Positions 51,933 through 60,792 of a stretch of 64,000 nt of DNA are shown in pieces. The position numbers and the translations under genes are program-made. Source of the stretch: Coleofasciculus sp. FACHB-1120 (lineage in GTDB: Bacteria > Cyanobacteriota > Cyanobacteriia > Cyanobacteriales > FACHB-T130); the NCBI RefSeq assembly GCF_014698845.1, contig NZ_JACJTV010000009.1:62001-126000 (forward strand). The letters run 5' to 3'. The first letter of the stretch is position 1, and each line of letters opens with the position of its first letter. The notes beneath the pieces are model-generated. The model did no database searches and had not been told where the DNA came from. It was given only the letters and a program-made list of their open reading frames with translations.

Positions 51933-54017
51933 CTAAAGCGATACCTTTGTTTCCCGCACCAGGAAAGCCCACCGATCCGCAACTTCCTCAATAATTTTAG
52001 TCGTTGGCTTCCCAGCCCCATGTCCCGCTTTAGTCTCAATTCTAATTAATACAGGTGCAACACCCGCATGAGCTGCTTGCAAAGCGGCAGCAAACTTGAA
52101 ACTGTGGGCAGGCACCACCCGATCGTCATGATCCGCTGTTGTAATCATCGTGGCTGGATAAGATGTCCCAGGTTTGAGGTTGTGCAGGGGCGAATAGGCA
52201 TAAAGCGCTTTGAACTCCTCCGGGTTTTCTGGAGAACCATAATCGGAAGTCCAAGCCCAGCCAATTGTGAACTTATGGAAGCGCAGCATATCCATCACTC
52301 CTACCGCGGGTAGCGCCGCACCGAATAAATCCGGGCGCTGAGTCATACACGCACCTACCAACAATCCCCCATTACTGCCGCCGCCGATCGCAAGTTTGGC
52401 TGGCGTTGTGTAGCCGTTGGCAATCAGCCACTCCGCCGCCGCAATGAAATCATCAAAGACATTTTGCTTATTCAGCTTCGTTCCTGCCTGGTGCCACTCC
52501 TCACCGTACTCGCCGCCGCCGCGCAAATTAGGGACGGCATAGACACCACCCATCTCCATCCACACCAGACTGCCAACTGAGAAGCTAGGCGTCAGAGAGA
52601 CGTTAAAACCGCCGTAGCCATAGAGATAAGTGGGGTTACTCCCATCTAGTTGCAGCCCTTTTTTGTAGGTGATAAACATGGGCAGGTGGGTGCCATCTTT
52701 GCTGCGATAGAATATCTGCTTTGTCTTGTAATCGGCAGGGTTGAAATCAACTTTCGGCTGACGGAAAATTGTACTTTCCCCACTGACCATGTCGTAGCGG
52801 TAAATAGTGGCAGGTGTCGTAAAACTGGTGAAGCTGTAGAAGGTTTCCGTATCGTAGCGCTTACCACCAAAACCTCCAGCCGAACCAATTCCCGGTAACT
52901 CAACTTCCCGCACAAAGGAGCCGTTCAGATCAAAGATTTTAATCTGTGTTCGGGCGTCTTTGAGATATTCAGCCACAAACTGATTATTGAGTAGACCCAC
53001 GCCTTCGAGGACTTCTTCTGCCTGAGGGATGATTTCTTGCCATCCCTCCTTACTTCCCGGAGACGAGGAGAGATTGCTGATGTCAATCGCGATCGCCCGA
53101 CCGCGAGGCGCATCTAAGTCAGTACGAAACCAGAAAATTGAGCCATCATTGTCGATAAAACTATAGCTAGCTTCAAACTCGCTAATTAGTTCAATCACGG
53201 GTGCATCTGGATTGGTTAAATCCTTATAAAACACCAAATTCTTAGGATCGCTTCCTCGCCACACGCTGATAATTAGGTAATGCCCATCCTCGGTGACGCC
53301 ACCGCTGAAACCCCATTCTTTTTGGTCGGGGCGATGATAGATAAGAACATCCTCAGATTGTGGCTTACCCAGTTGGTGGTAAAAGAGTTTTTGACAGTAA
53401 TTAATCTCTTCTAATTTGGTTGTTTCGTTCGGTTCATCGTAGCGGCTATAGAAAAAGCCTTGGTTGTCGTTAGTCCAAGACGCGCCAGAGAATTTAATCC
53501 ACTTGAGATGATCGGAAAGGTCTTCGCCCGTCTTAACATCGCGTACCTTCCATTCTTGCCAATCTGAACCAGAGGTGGATAAACCATACGCCATCAAATT
53601 CCCATCTTCGCTAATCGCAATCCCCGACAGCGCAATAGTGCCATCTTCTGAAAGTTTGTTGGGATCTAGCAAAACTTTTGGCTCGGCATCCAAGGACGTT
53701 AATGTATAAAGAACGCTTTGATTTTGCAAGCCGTCGTTTTTGAAATAGAAGTAGCGATCGCCTTCTTTAAACGGAAGACTGTATTTTTCGTAGTCCCATA
53801 GTTCGGTTAGTCGTTGCTTAATTTTTTCCCGAACCGGAATTTCATTTAAATAGCTAAAAGTAACTTGATTTTGAGCCTCAACCCAAGCCTTGGTTTCATC
53901 CGAGTCCGGATCTTCCAGCCAACGGTAAGGGTCAGCTACCTTTGTCCCGTGATAGTCATCAACTTGATCGACTTTTTGGCTAGTTGGATAAGTAAGGGCT
54001 TTATCTGGATACTGCAT
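51933..54017 (-). CDS. Prolyl oligopeptidase (S9A)
   Basis: 694 residues, the normal length. An N-terminal beta-propeller (starting DPYRWLEDPDSDETKAWVEAQ) gates a C-terminal alpha/beta hydrolase domain with Ser548 in GGGSNGGLLVG, Asp632 in DHDDRVVP and His666 in KAGHGAG. It cuts short peptides after Pro; cytoplasmic, no signal peptide. The propeller repeats include DGNLMAYGLSTSGSDW and GFFYSRYDEP. Start at ATG 54017. No operon partner is apparent. Confidence 0.97.
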   Translation of the reverse strand: MQYPDKALTYPTSQKVDQVDDYHGTKVADPYRWLEDPDSDETKAWVEAQNQVTFSYLNEIPVREKIKQRLTELWDYEKYSLPFKEGDRYFYFKNDGLQNQSVLYTLTSLDAEPKVLLDPNKLSEDGTIALSGIAISEDGNLMAYGLSTSGSDWQEWKVRDVKTGEDLSDHLKWIKFSGASWTNDNQGFFYSRYDEPNETTKLEEINYCQKLFYHQLGKPQSEDVLIYHRPDQKEWGFSGGVTEDGHYLIISVWRGSDPKNLVFYKDLTNPDAPVIELISEFEASYSFIDNDGSIFWFRTDLDAPRGRAIAIDISNLSSSPGSKEGWQEIIPQAEEVLEGVGLLNNQFVAEYLKDARTQIKIFDLNGSFVREVELPGIGSAGGFGGKRYDTETFYSFTSFTTPATIYRYDMVSGESTIFRQPKVDFNPADYKTKQIFYRSKDGTHLPMFITYKKGLQLDGSNPTYLYGYGGFNVSLTPSFSVGSLVWMEMGGVYAVPNLRGGGEYGEEWHQAGTKLNKQNVFDDFIAAAEWLIANGYTTPAKLAIGGGSNGGLLVGACMTQRPDLFGAALPAVGVMDMLRFHKFTIGWAWTSDYGSPENPEEFKALYAYSPLHNLKPGTSYPATMITTADHDDRVVPAHSFKFAAALQAAHAGVAPVLIRIETKAGHGAGKPTTKIIEEVADRWAFLVRETKVSL

Positions 54018-54229
54018 AGGGTTGGACTCTTGGTAACACTGTCCAGTCTAGCGCCAGATTTGGTTGAGAAGAGGGCGAGCGCTCCCTTCTCAATCCAGTT
54101 TACAAGGGCAATTCTTTAAGAAACCCAGTTTCTGGGAAAAAACTAAAGATCAAATTACATAAGTGCCAAATTGTGAGAGATAAGTATTCCAGTAGATAAT
54201 TGCGATCGCGCTGCCCTAATTGAGAATTT

Positions 54230-54778
54230 ATGCGTCTCCCAAGAGTTAGTCTATTTTTTCTACCTTGGTTCGCCTTCGGTATCTCAACCCCCTTGCCTGT
54301 TTATTTTCCAGCAATATTGGCTATGAAGGCGATCGCGCAAGCATTGCCTTCTGCCCGAATTATCCATCTGGCAACACATGGGATATTTGATGATATCCAG
54401 GGATTGAACAGTGCGATCGCTTTGGCTCCATCCGGTTCAGATGAGGGTTTACTCACGGCTTCTGAAATCCTCGACCTGAAGCTCAATGCAGAATTAGTCG
54501 TTTTGAGTGCTTGCGACACCGGACGAGGCAAAATTACCGGGGATGGTGTGATTGGCTTATCACGTTCATTTATTAGTGCGGGTGTCTCCAGCGTCATTGT
54601 CTCTTTGTGGTCGGTTCCCGATGCACCAACAGCCTCTCTAATGACCGAGTTTTACAAAAATCTCCAGCTCAATCCCGATCGCTCTCAAGCATTGCGGCAA
54701 GCGATGCTAACAACCATGAAACAACACCCCGACCCCAGAGACTGGGCGGCTTTTACTTTAATTGGTGAATCCGACTGA
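54230..54778 (+). CDS. CHAT-domain fragment with hydrophobic N-terminus
   Basis: 182 residues. From about residue 32 it is the C-terminal part of a CHAT (caspase HetF associated) peptidase domain: ARIIHLATHGIFDD with His50, VVLSACDTGRG with Cys95, GDGVIGLSRSFISAGVSSVIVSLWSV and the end RDWAAFTLIGE. CHAT proteins are normally preceded by TPR repeats and the first part of the caspase fold, which are missing. The first 31 residues (LFFLPWFAFGISTPLPVYFPA) form a hydrophobic segment that has nothing to do with CHAT. Either a truncated remnant or a minimal membrane-anchored CHAT. The catalytic dyad is intact. Confidence 0.8.
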   Translation: MRLPRVSLFFLPWFAFGISTPLPVYFPAILAMKAIAQALPSARIIHLATHGIFDDIQGLNSAIALAPSGSDEGLLTASEILDLKLNAELVVLSACDTGRGKITGDGVIGLSRSFISAGVSSVIVSLWSVPDAPTASLMTEFYKNLQLNPDRSQALRQAMLTTMKQHPDPRDWAAFTLIGESD

Positions 54779-54880
54779 AACAAGTCGCTCTGGACGGTTG
54801 AAAATTGAAAATTGGCTGAATGATAGGCGATCGCTGAAGTAGGGGTATCTTGGAAGGAAGCCGAGTGCTGTTGAATTTTT

Positions 54881-57544
54881 ATGGCTTCTGTTCCCAATCC
54901 CTCTCTGGAAGCTGGTCTAGCAGCCCTGAAACAGGGAAATTATCCAGATGCGATCGCTCACCTAGAAGGCGTTTGCGAGTTTGAGTTGAGTCAAAAGACA
55001 GTCCTACGCGCTGAGATGGGGCTGGTGGTTGCCTATGAACGCACTAGCGAGATCGAGAAAGCGCGATCGCTTTGCCAAACCCTCAGTCAAAGCAAATACC
55101 CCAAGGTGAAGGACTGGGGAGAGCGGAATTTGGCTAATTTGGTCAATCGTTATCCTCAACTTCAAAAAACGCCTTCCCCCTCACCAACGTCGGAGGCGAC
55201 CGGGTTTGTCCCCTTACAAACACCTGCCACTTCACCCGCCAAAGGGTCTGCGCCTGCGTCAGATGTCACCGGATTTATTCCCTTAGACCAACCGCCCCAA
55301 AAGCCTCAGCTATCCGTGTCGCCTGCTCTAGACGCGACCGGGTTTGTCCCCTTGCAAACGCCTGCCACTTCACCCGCACAGGGGGCAAAAGCCGCTCAAC
55401 CTGTCTCTGAAAACGTCAGGGCGAGCAGTCAGCCGGTACAAAAGGCAACGCCCTCCACCTCACCCCTAGTACAAGACAAAGGGAAAACTGAAGCGGAAAG
55501 TAACCTAGAGGCAGAAGTAGCCGCCCCCACAGAAGCACTGATTGCGCCAGAGACAGCAGCAGACACAGAGGTCATTTCTGAGACGTCATCTGAAACGCCA
55601 TCTGAGACACCAACAGATGAGAAAATTCTAGAATCGACCAGTATTATTGGCTGGCGTCAAGCAGGACGCGCCAAAGGATGGCGAGCAATGCCAGCAGTGA
55701 AACCAGAACGTCTGTGGGTGCTTCAAGCAGGGACTGCGATCGCGCTTTTCTGGATGATTCGCGTTTTAGTGCAGTTCGCGATGGCGACGACGAACAACTT
55801 CCTCATCAACCTGCCATTTTTGCAGCCTATCTCAGCTTTTTACGAAGACCCAACTTGGCCTATTGTGACCGTGTTGGTGCTGCTAACGTGCCTATCTCCC
55901 TGGATACTAGACTTCCTCCTCAAGCAATTTGAGGGCATGCAACCACTGTCACTGTCAGCGCTATCTAAATCCAGCCCAGAAGCCGCCAAGATGTTACCCC
56001 GCTATTGCGGACAGCGCCGTTTGCCCGTGCCGACTTTGCGGATCTTACCCATCAGTGCCCCAGTCGCATTCACTTATGGAAATCTGCCTCGCACTGCCCG
56101 AATTGTGGTCAGTCAAGGACTCTTAGATCAACTGGCAGAGGATGAAATCGCCACAATCTATGCCAGCGAGTTGGGGCACATTGTCCAAAACAAGTTGGTC
56201 GGTTTGGTGATGGCAACCATAATGTTCCTGATTGGAGGCTTTTTTAGCCTGTTGAGGAACTCAGACTGGGCTTGGACTTGTTGGTGGATTGCCCTGGCTT
56301 TTTTACCGTTGGGATTGAATTTGGCAGTGATGTCCCTCGTCATGCTAGTCGCCCAGATTCCTTACCTCTTGTACCGACAAGTAGCGCAGTTGGGAGACCG
56401 CTTAGCCAACCCCCTGCTAAAGATTCCGGCGGTGGTTGTTTCGGCTTTGAGTTACGGCTTATTTTGGCTAGTTTGCTTTATCAGTTTGTGGCTGTCGCGG
56501 CTGCGAATTATCTATAGCGATCGCACAGCGGCAGATATCACTGGCAACCCAAATGCCTTCACCCGCGCTTTATTGAAAGTTACCCGTGGCATTGCTGCTG
56601 ATATCCAAAAACACCAGTCTACTCGCTGGCTTTTGGAAGGCTTTGATTTACTGACGCCAGTGGGGTATCGGCAAGCCATCAGCTTGGGTAGCCTTCCCTC
56701 CCAGACGCCTTGGGAATCCGTGTTGCAATGGGGCTACCTCAACCCCCATCGCCAGTGGATGGTCATCAACAATAGCCATCCGTTAATGGGCGATCGCCTG
56801 TACTTGTTATGCCTCTACGCCCGCCACTGGAAGCTAGAGACAGAACTTGACTTCACTCAAATGTCCGAACAGCGAATTCGAGCATCTTCGCTCAAAACTA
56901 AAAAGTCAAAACTTTGGTTACAAGGTGCCCCCTTCTTTGGCATTTTGTCTGGTTTAGCCTTGGGGTGCTTGTTCTGGCTGTTGGGGTGGATTGGCAGCTG
57001 GCTGGGAATCCGGCAACTTTCTTGGATACTCGACGATTACTGGACGATCCTCGTCGGTTGTCTGCCAATAGGTTTCAGCATTGGCACCTTTTTGCGGATC
57101 AATCCCTTCTTTCCAGACATCAAAGCTTCCACTCTGCAAACGAACCCCAACCTATCCGATTTATCGACTCGGATCGATGCTTTACCTGTCGATAGTCAGC
57201 CGGTGCGTCTGCAAGGAAAACTCTTGGGACGTCAAGGCATTAGCAACTGGCTGGGACAGGATTTAATTCTGCAAACTGACACTGGTTTGGTTAAGTTACA
57301 TTATTGCTCTGGGCTGGGTTCTATTGGTAATCTTTTACCCTTGTCCACTCGTCCCAGCGACTTCGTAAATCGGCAAGTCACCGCAACTGGATGGTTTCGG
57401 CGAGGTGCGACCCCCTGGATTGACTTAGAAACCCTGCGAACCCAAGGCGGCATGACCAGTCTCAGTCGGCACCCTATCTGGTCAACGATTATTGCCTGTT
57501 TAGCTGCGGCTTGGGGAACTTACATTATCTTGTTCGGCATTTAA
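54881..57544 (+). CDS. M48-like membrane protein with degenerate HExxH and N-terminal repeats
   Basis: 887 residues. A TPR-like N-terminus (~1-90) is followed by a disordered linker with a repeated phrase (ATGFVPLQTPATSPA at ~106-120 and ~152-166; VTGFIPLDQP at ~129-138). Membrane segments lie at ~280-345, ~440-540 and ~690-745. The M48/HtpX-like region has DEIATIYASELGHIVQN: the catalytic HExxH reads Ser429-Glu-Leu-Gly-His433, so the first zinc ligand is lost. It is likely an inactive relative or uses an unusual metal site. After the last helix, ~770-850 resembles an OB-like soluble domain. It begins 103 bases after the CHAT gene, same strand. Confidence 0.85.
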   Translation: MASVPNPSLEAGLAALKQGNYPDAIAHLEGVCEFELSQKTVLRAEMGLVVAYERTSEIEKARSLCQTLSQSKYPKVKDWGERNLANLVNRYPQLQKTPSPSPTSEATGFVPLQTPATSPAKGSAPASDVTGFIPLDQPPQKPQLSVSPALDATGFVPLQTPATSPAQGAKAAQPVSENVRASSQPVQKATPSTSPLVQDKGKTEAESNLEAEVAAPTEALIAPETAADTEVISETSSETPSETPTDEKILESTSIIGWRQAGRAKGWRAMPAVKPERLWVLQAGTAIALFWMIRVLVQFAMATTNNFLINLPFLQPISAFYEDPTWPIVTVLVLLTCLSPWILDFLLKQFEGMQPLSLSALSKSSPEAAKMLPRYCGQRRLPVPTLRILPISAPVAFTYGNLPRTARIVVSQGLLDQLAEDEIATIYASELGHIVQNKLVGLVMATIMFLIGGFFSLLRNSDWAWTCWWIALAFLPLGLNLAVMSLVMLVAQIPYLLYRQVAQLGDRLANPLLKIPAVVVSALSYGLFWLVCFISLWLSRLRIIYSDRTAADITGNPNAFTRALLKVTRGIAADIQKHQSTRWLLEGFDLLTPVGYRQAISLGSLPSQTPWESVLQWGYLNPHRQWMVINNSHPLMGDRLYLLCLYARHWKLETELDFTQMSEQRIRASSLKTKKSKLWLQGAPFFGILSGLALGCLFWLLGWIGSWLGIRQLSWILDDYWTILVGCLPIGFSIGTFLRINPFFPDIKASTLQTNPNLSDLSTRIDALPVDSQPVRLQGKLLGRQGISNWLGQDLILQTDTGLVKLHYCSGLGSIGNLLPLSTRPSDFVNRQVTATGWFRRGATPWIDLETLRTQGGMTSLSRHPIWSTIIACLAAAWGTYIILFGI

Positions 57545-57588
57545 TGCACAAGTTGGCACACGCACAAATAGCTGTTTGTAAACAAATA

Positions 57589-57760
57589 TTGCAGCTTTTG
57601 AGAGAAATGTGTTACATTCCTTAACAAGGACGACTTAGTGTATCGAGACGCAGGTTGGCTATCTACGGGATATTTGCATAGCTTTTTCGTCTTGGCATCA
57701 GGTTTTCCTCCTCCCAACACAGCAAGCTTGACCAGTCGCCGCGAGTGGCTGGTTTTTTTT
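57589..57760 (+). ncRNA. Candidate small RNA (about 137 bases) with strong terminator
   Basis: TTGCAG (57589-57594), 17-base spacer, TTACAT (57612-57617) could be a promoter; the terminator ACCAGTCGC/GTGGCTGGT (57731-57739 with 57745-57753, two G-U pairs) is followed by eight T. Between them is an anti-Shine-Dalgarno-like CCTCCTCCC (57707-57715). No ORF in the region looks coding. It may equally be the 3' end of the upstream message. The terminator is firm; the RNA is inference. Confidence 0.35.
57731..57760 (+). terminator. Rho-independent terminator after the M48-like gene
   Basis: 9-bp stem, 5-base loop and eight T in a row, 189 bases after the M48-like stop codon. The rest of 57761-58257 holds no gene I can support. 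Confidence 0.9.
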
Positions 57761-58257
57761 AGCGTCCTCACTCGCTAAAAGGCGTATACAAAAAGAGAGA
57801 ATTTAAGCGATCGCGCTTCTTTAACCTCAATCGTCAAAAGATTTAGATCCGTCGTGAATTCATCTATTTCTGTTCCTTTGTTTTCTCTGCGTCGCTTGCT
57901 AAGCAACGACTGATTTTATATTCCTAAAAATAAAATAGACAATCATTAGATTAGTAATAATTTCAATATTTATCAACATTTATATTGTTAAATCATTTCG
58001 CTTATATAGACCCATTTTGGAAGTCAACTCGGCTTCTGACTATCTAACGGAAGCTAAATTCCTAGAGAGTAATCCCGATAGCGCCGCATTGGGGCAGTTC
58101 GCAATTTTTAATCTCTCGCTGCAAGATTTAAACCGGACTATAACCGCGCGATCGCAAGCGTGTATCCTCTAGTTTACCCAAATTAAAATGAGCGGATAGA
58201 CATCTTTAACTCTGATGCTAAGATGTGAGGCATCCCCTAATTTAGGAAAGTTGGTTG

Positions 58258-58665
58258 ATGAAATCCTCAAAGGTTATTCTAGGAATTTTATTAAGCCTAA
58301 CCTTATTAGGAGTCGGGGCGAGACTAGGACTCCAAAAAACGCCAGATGATGTCAGTCAAGGTGAGAAGTATCGCGATCGCTATGTTGCCTTTGTTCTTCC
58401 TAAGCTAGTTCGGGAAGTTCAAATAAGGCTGAACCTGGTAAATAATCCAGGGGAAATTAAGCACGATTTAAAAGAATTTGCTCCAAAATATGAACAAGTG
58501 ATTGCAGACGCCGGTCGAAAAGCAGACGAAAACCTGGCGAACGAACCAAGAGACGCAGCCTTTGCCGAGCGATTCTGGGCTGAGAAGAAACGTATTTTAA
58601 AAGCAGAGTACGGAATCGATTGGAAATCCCCAGCAGAAATGAATCCAGAAGTCGTTTTTGATTAA
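58258..58665 (+). CDS. Exported or anchored protein of unknown function
   Basis: 135 residues from ATG 58258 (a TTG at 58255 precedes it). The N-terminus (KVILGILLSLTLLGVGA) is a signal peptide or anchor. The remainder is charged and helical: EKYRDRYVAFVLPKLVREVQIRLN, NPGEIKHDLKEFAPKYEQVIADAGRKADENL. No family recognised. It lies 72 bases upstream of gatB on the same strand. Confidence 0.75.
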   Translation: MKSSKVILGILLSLTLLGVGARLGLQKTPDDVSQGEKYRDRYVAFVLPKLVREVQIRLNLVNNPGEIKHDLKEFAPKYEQVIADAGRKADENLANEPRDAAFAERFWAEKKRILKAEYGIDWKSPAEMNPEVVFD

Positions 58666-58737
58666 TTGAGGGCTGCGAGGTTAAGACAAAGCTAAAATAG
58701 AGCCGAAGTGTTGCAATTATCTGCACTCTGTAAGCTC

Positions 58738-60222
58738 ATGACGACTGCTGCTCCGGTTAAAACTCAGTACGAAGCCGTTATCGGTCTGGAAACTCACTGT
58801 CAACTCAGTACCGAAACCAAGATTTTCTGTAATTGCTCCACCGAATTTGGTGCGACGCCCAATCAGAATGTCTGTCCAGTGTGTATGGGAATGCCTGGAG
58901 TATTGCCAGTGCTGAATCAAAAGGTGCTGGAGTACGCGGTTAAAGCCGGTTTGGCTCTCAACTGCGCGATCGCTCCTGATAGCAAATTTGATCGTAAGCA
59001 ATATTTTTATCCCGATCTGCCCAAAAATTATCAAGTTTCTCAGTACGATTTACCCATTGCCGAACATGGTTGGCTGGAGATTGAGCTAACTGATGCAGAT
59101 GGCAACCCCATCCGCAAAAAGATTGGCATCACTCGCCTGCACATGGAAGAAGATGCTGGGAAATTGGTTCATGCAGGGAGTGAAAGACTCTCCGGTTCTA
59201 CCTATTCTTTAGTAGACTACAACCGCACTGGCATCCCCTTGGTAGAAATTGTCTCCGAACCGGATATCCGTTCGGGGGTTGAAGCTGCTGAATATGCCGA
59301 AGAACTGCGCCGGATTGTCCGCTATCTGGGCGTCAGTGACGGCAATATGCAAGAAGGTTCGCTGCGCTGCGACGTGAATATCTCCGTGCGTCCGGTTGGT
59401 CAGAAGGAGTTTGGCACGAAGGTCGAAATCAAAAATATGAACTCCTTCAACGCCATCCAACGGGCGATTGAATACGAAATCGAGCGGCAAATTGAAGCCA
59501 TCCAATCCGGCGAGCGAATTATTCAAGAAACGAGGCTGTGGGAGGAAGGTAGCCAACGCACAGTGAGTATGCGGACGAAGGAAGGCTCTAGCGATTATCG
59601 CTACTTCCCAGAACCCGACCTGACTCCTATGCAAGTTTCCGCCGAGCAATTGTCTAAGTGGAAGTCGGAACTGCCGGAACTGCCAGCGCAGAAACGTCAT
59701 CGCTACGAAAGCGAATTGGGTTTGTCTGCCTACGATGCCCGCATCCTAACCGACGATAAATCGGTGTCGGAGTATTTTGAAGCGGCGGTTGCTGCCAAGG
59801 CGAATGCCAAGCAGGCGGCTAACTGGGTGATGGGTGATATTTCTGCCTATCTCAACACCGCGAAACTAAATATCGCGGAAATTGCCCTCAAACCCCAGAT
59901 TCTCGCGGAATTGATTTCCTTAATTGAAGACGGCACTATCAGCGGCAAAATTGCTAAAGAGATTCTGCCAGAGTTGCTGTCTAAAGGGGGTTCTGCAAAA
60001 GAACTGGTGGAGAGCAAAGGTGTCAAGCAAATCTCTGACAAGGGTGAGCTGGAAAAAATCATCAATGAAGTTCTAGCGGCAAATCCTAAAGAGCTGGAAC
60101 AGTATCGTAGCGGTAAAACCAAGCTGCTGGGTTTCTTTGTGGGGCAGGTGATGAAGCAAACCGGAGGTCAAGCTGACCCGAAACTCACGAACCAAATGAT
60201 GGCTCAGAAGTTGAACAGTTAG
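58738..60222 (+). CDS. gatB: Asp-tRNA(Asn)/Glu-tRNA(Gln) amidotransferase subunit B
   Basis: 494 residues from ATG 58738; TTG at 58708 only adds ten unconserved residues. [20 protein letters not shown] opens the GatB N-terminal domain with the CNCSTEFG and CPVCMGMPG zinc cysteines; [22 protein letters not shown] and [16 protein letters not shown] are family signatures; the YqeY-type tail (~[13 protein letters not shown] to the end) contacts tRNA. With GatA and GatC it converts misacylated Glu-tRNA(Gln) to Gln-tRNA(Gln). Other gat genes are not in the window, as usual for cyanobacteria. A stem-loop follows. Confidence 0.98.
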   Translation: MTTAAPVKTQYEAVIGLETHCQLSTETKIFCNCSTEFGATPNQNVCPVCMGMPGVLPVLNQKVLEYAVKAGLALNCAIAPDSKFDRKQYFYPDLPKNYQVSQYDLPIAEHGWLEIELTDADGNPIRKKIGITRLHMEEDAGKLVHAGSERLSGSTYSLVDYNRTGIPLVEIVSEPDIRSGVEAAEYAEELRRIVRYLGVSDGNMQEGSLRCDVNISVRPVGQKEFGTKVEIKNMNSFNAIQRAIEYEIERQIEAIQSGERIIQETRLWEEGSQRTVSMRTKEGSSDYRYFPEPDLTPMQVSAEQLSKWKSELPELPAQKRHRYESELGLSAYDARILTDDKSVSEYFEAAVAAKANAKQAANWVMGDISAYLNTAKLNIAEIALKPQILAELISLIEDGTISGKIAKEILPELLSKGGSAKELVESKGVKQISDKGELEKIINEVLAANPKELEQYRSGKTKLLGFFVGQVMKQTGGQADPKLTNQMMAQKLNS

Positions 60223-60244
60223 TTAGACCAGCCTAAAACATACC

Positions 60245-60279
60245 GCCTTGCGGAGTAGGTTTTGGCTACTCCGCAAGGC
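60245..60279. terminator. Perfect stem-loop after gatB
   Basis: A 14-bp perfect stem GCCTTGCGGAGTAG/CTACTCCGCAAGGC (60245-60258 with 60266-60279), loop of seven bases, no T run. It probably protects or marks the 3' end of the gatB message. Confidence 0.65.
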
Positions 60280-60456
60280 TGAAGTCCAGGCAACGGGTGT
60301 CGGTAGAAAATGTAGCAGATGTGCAGGCGATCGCTCGCAGAAATACGCATCCGCTACATTCGCTGCACCACCCTTTGCTTAATTTCTGTTGAAAATTATC
60401 TTCGTCTTTACTTCACATAAAAGCGAGGAAACTTTACGATAAAGACAAAATAGGGG

Positions 60457-60546
60457 GTGACACCCCTCATCCCCAAGTGATATATTTTGTTTAGTAGATG
60501 CACCCTGATGATCGGGAGAGTCGCCCAAGTGGCTCTCCTTTTTTTT
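60457..60546 (+). ncRNA. Candidate short RNA unit between gatB and the hybrid kinase
   Basis: GTGACA (60457-60462), 18-base spacer, TATATT (60481-60486) fits a sigma-70-type promoter. About 30 bases past the -10 box starts a strong terminator, GGAGAG paired with CTCTCC (60515-60520 with 60533-60538), followed by eight T. A transcript of ~55 bases is predicted. The other reading frames here do not look coding, and 60547-60792 holds no gene I can support. Confidence 0.4.
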
Positions 60547-60792
60547 ATGGCTTTTTTTGTATGGGGATTGGTCACAGCTTCATCTGATCTAGCTACAAGC
60601 AGACACGCGAAGCGTCGCTCAAGGCGCTGTACCGGACGTTTGTCTTCTTCGACAAGACGATCGGCGCGAACAGATAGTTCTGCTTCCATCGCGGGATATC
60701 TATCGCCTAACCAACGCTTGCAGCCGTGCGGCTAGCAAGCAATATCGTGATAGAAATTGCCTTGTTGAAAGTAACGATTGGTTTAGAGATTG

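Noticed and set aside
57636-57776. GTG-started 45-residue frame across the 57.7 kb terminator
   Set aside because: It passes through the terminator stem and T run, which real coding sequence would not usually do.
60487-60735. 82-residue + frame between gatB and the hybrid kinase
   Set aside because: It starts within a terminator hairpin and turns into Arg/Ser-rich low-complexity sequence; not coding.
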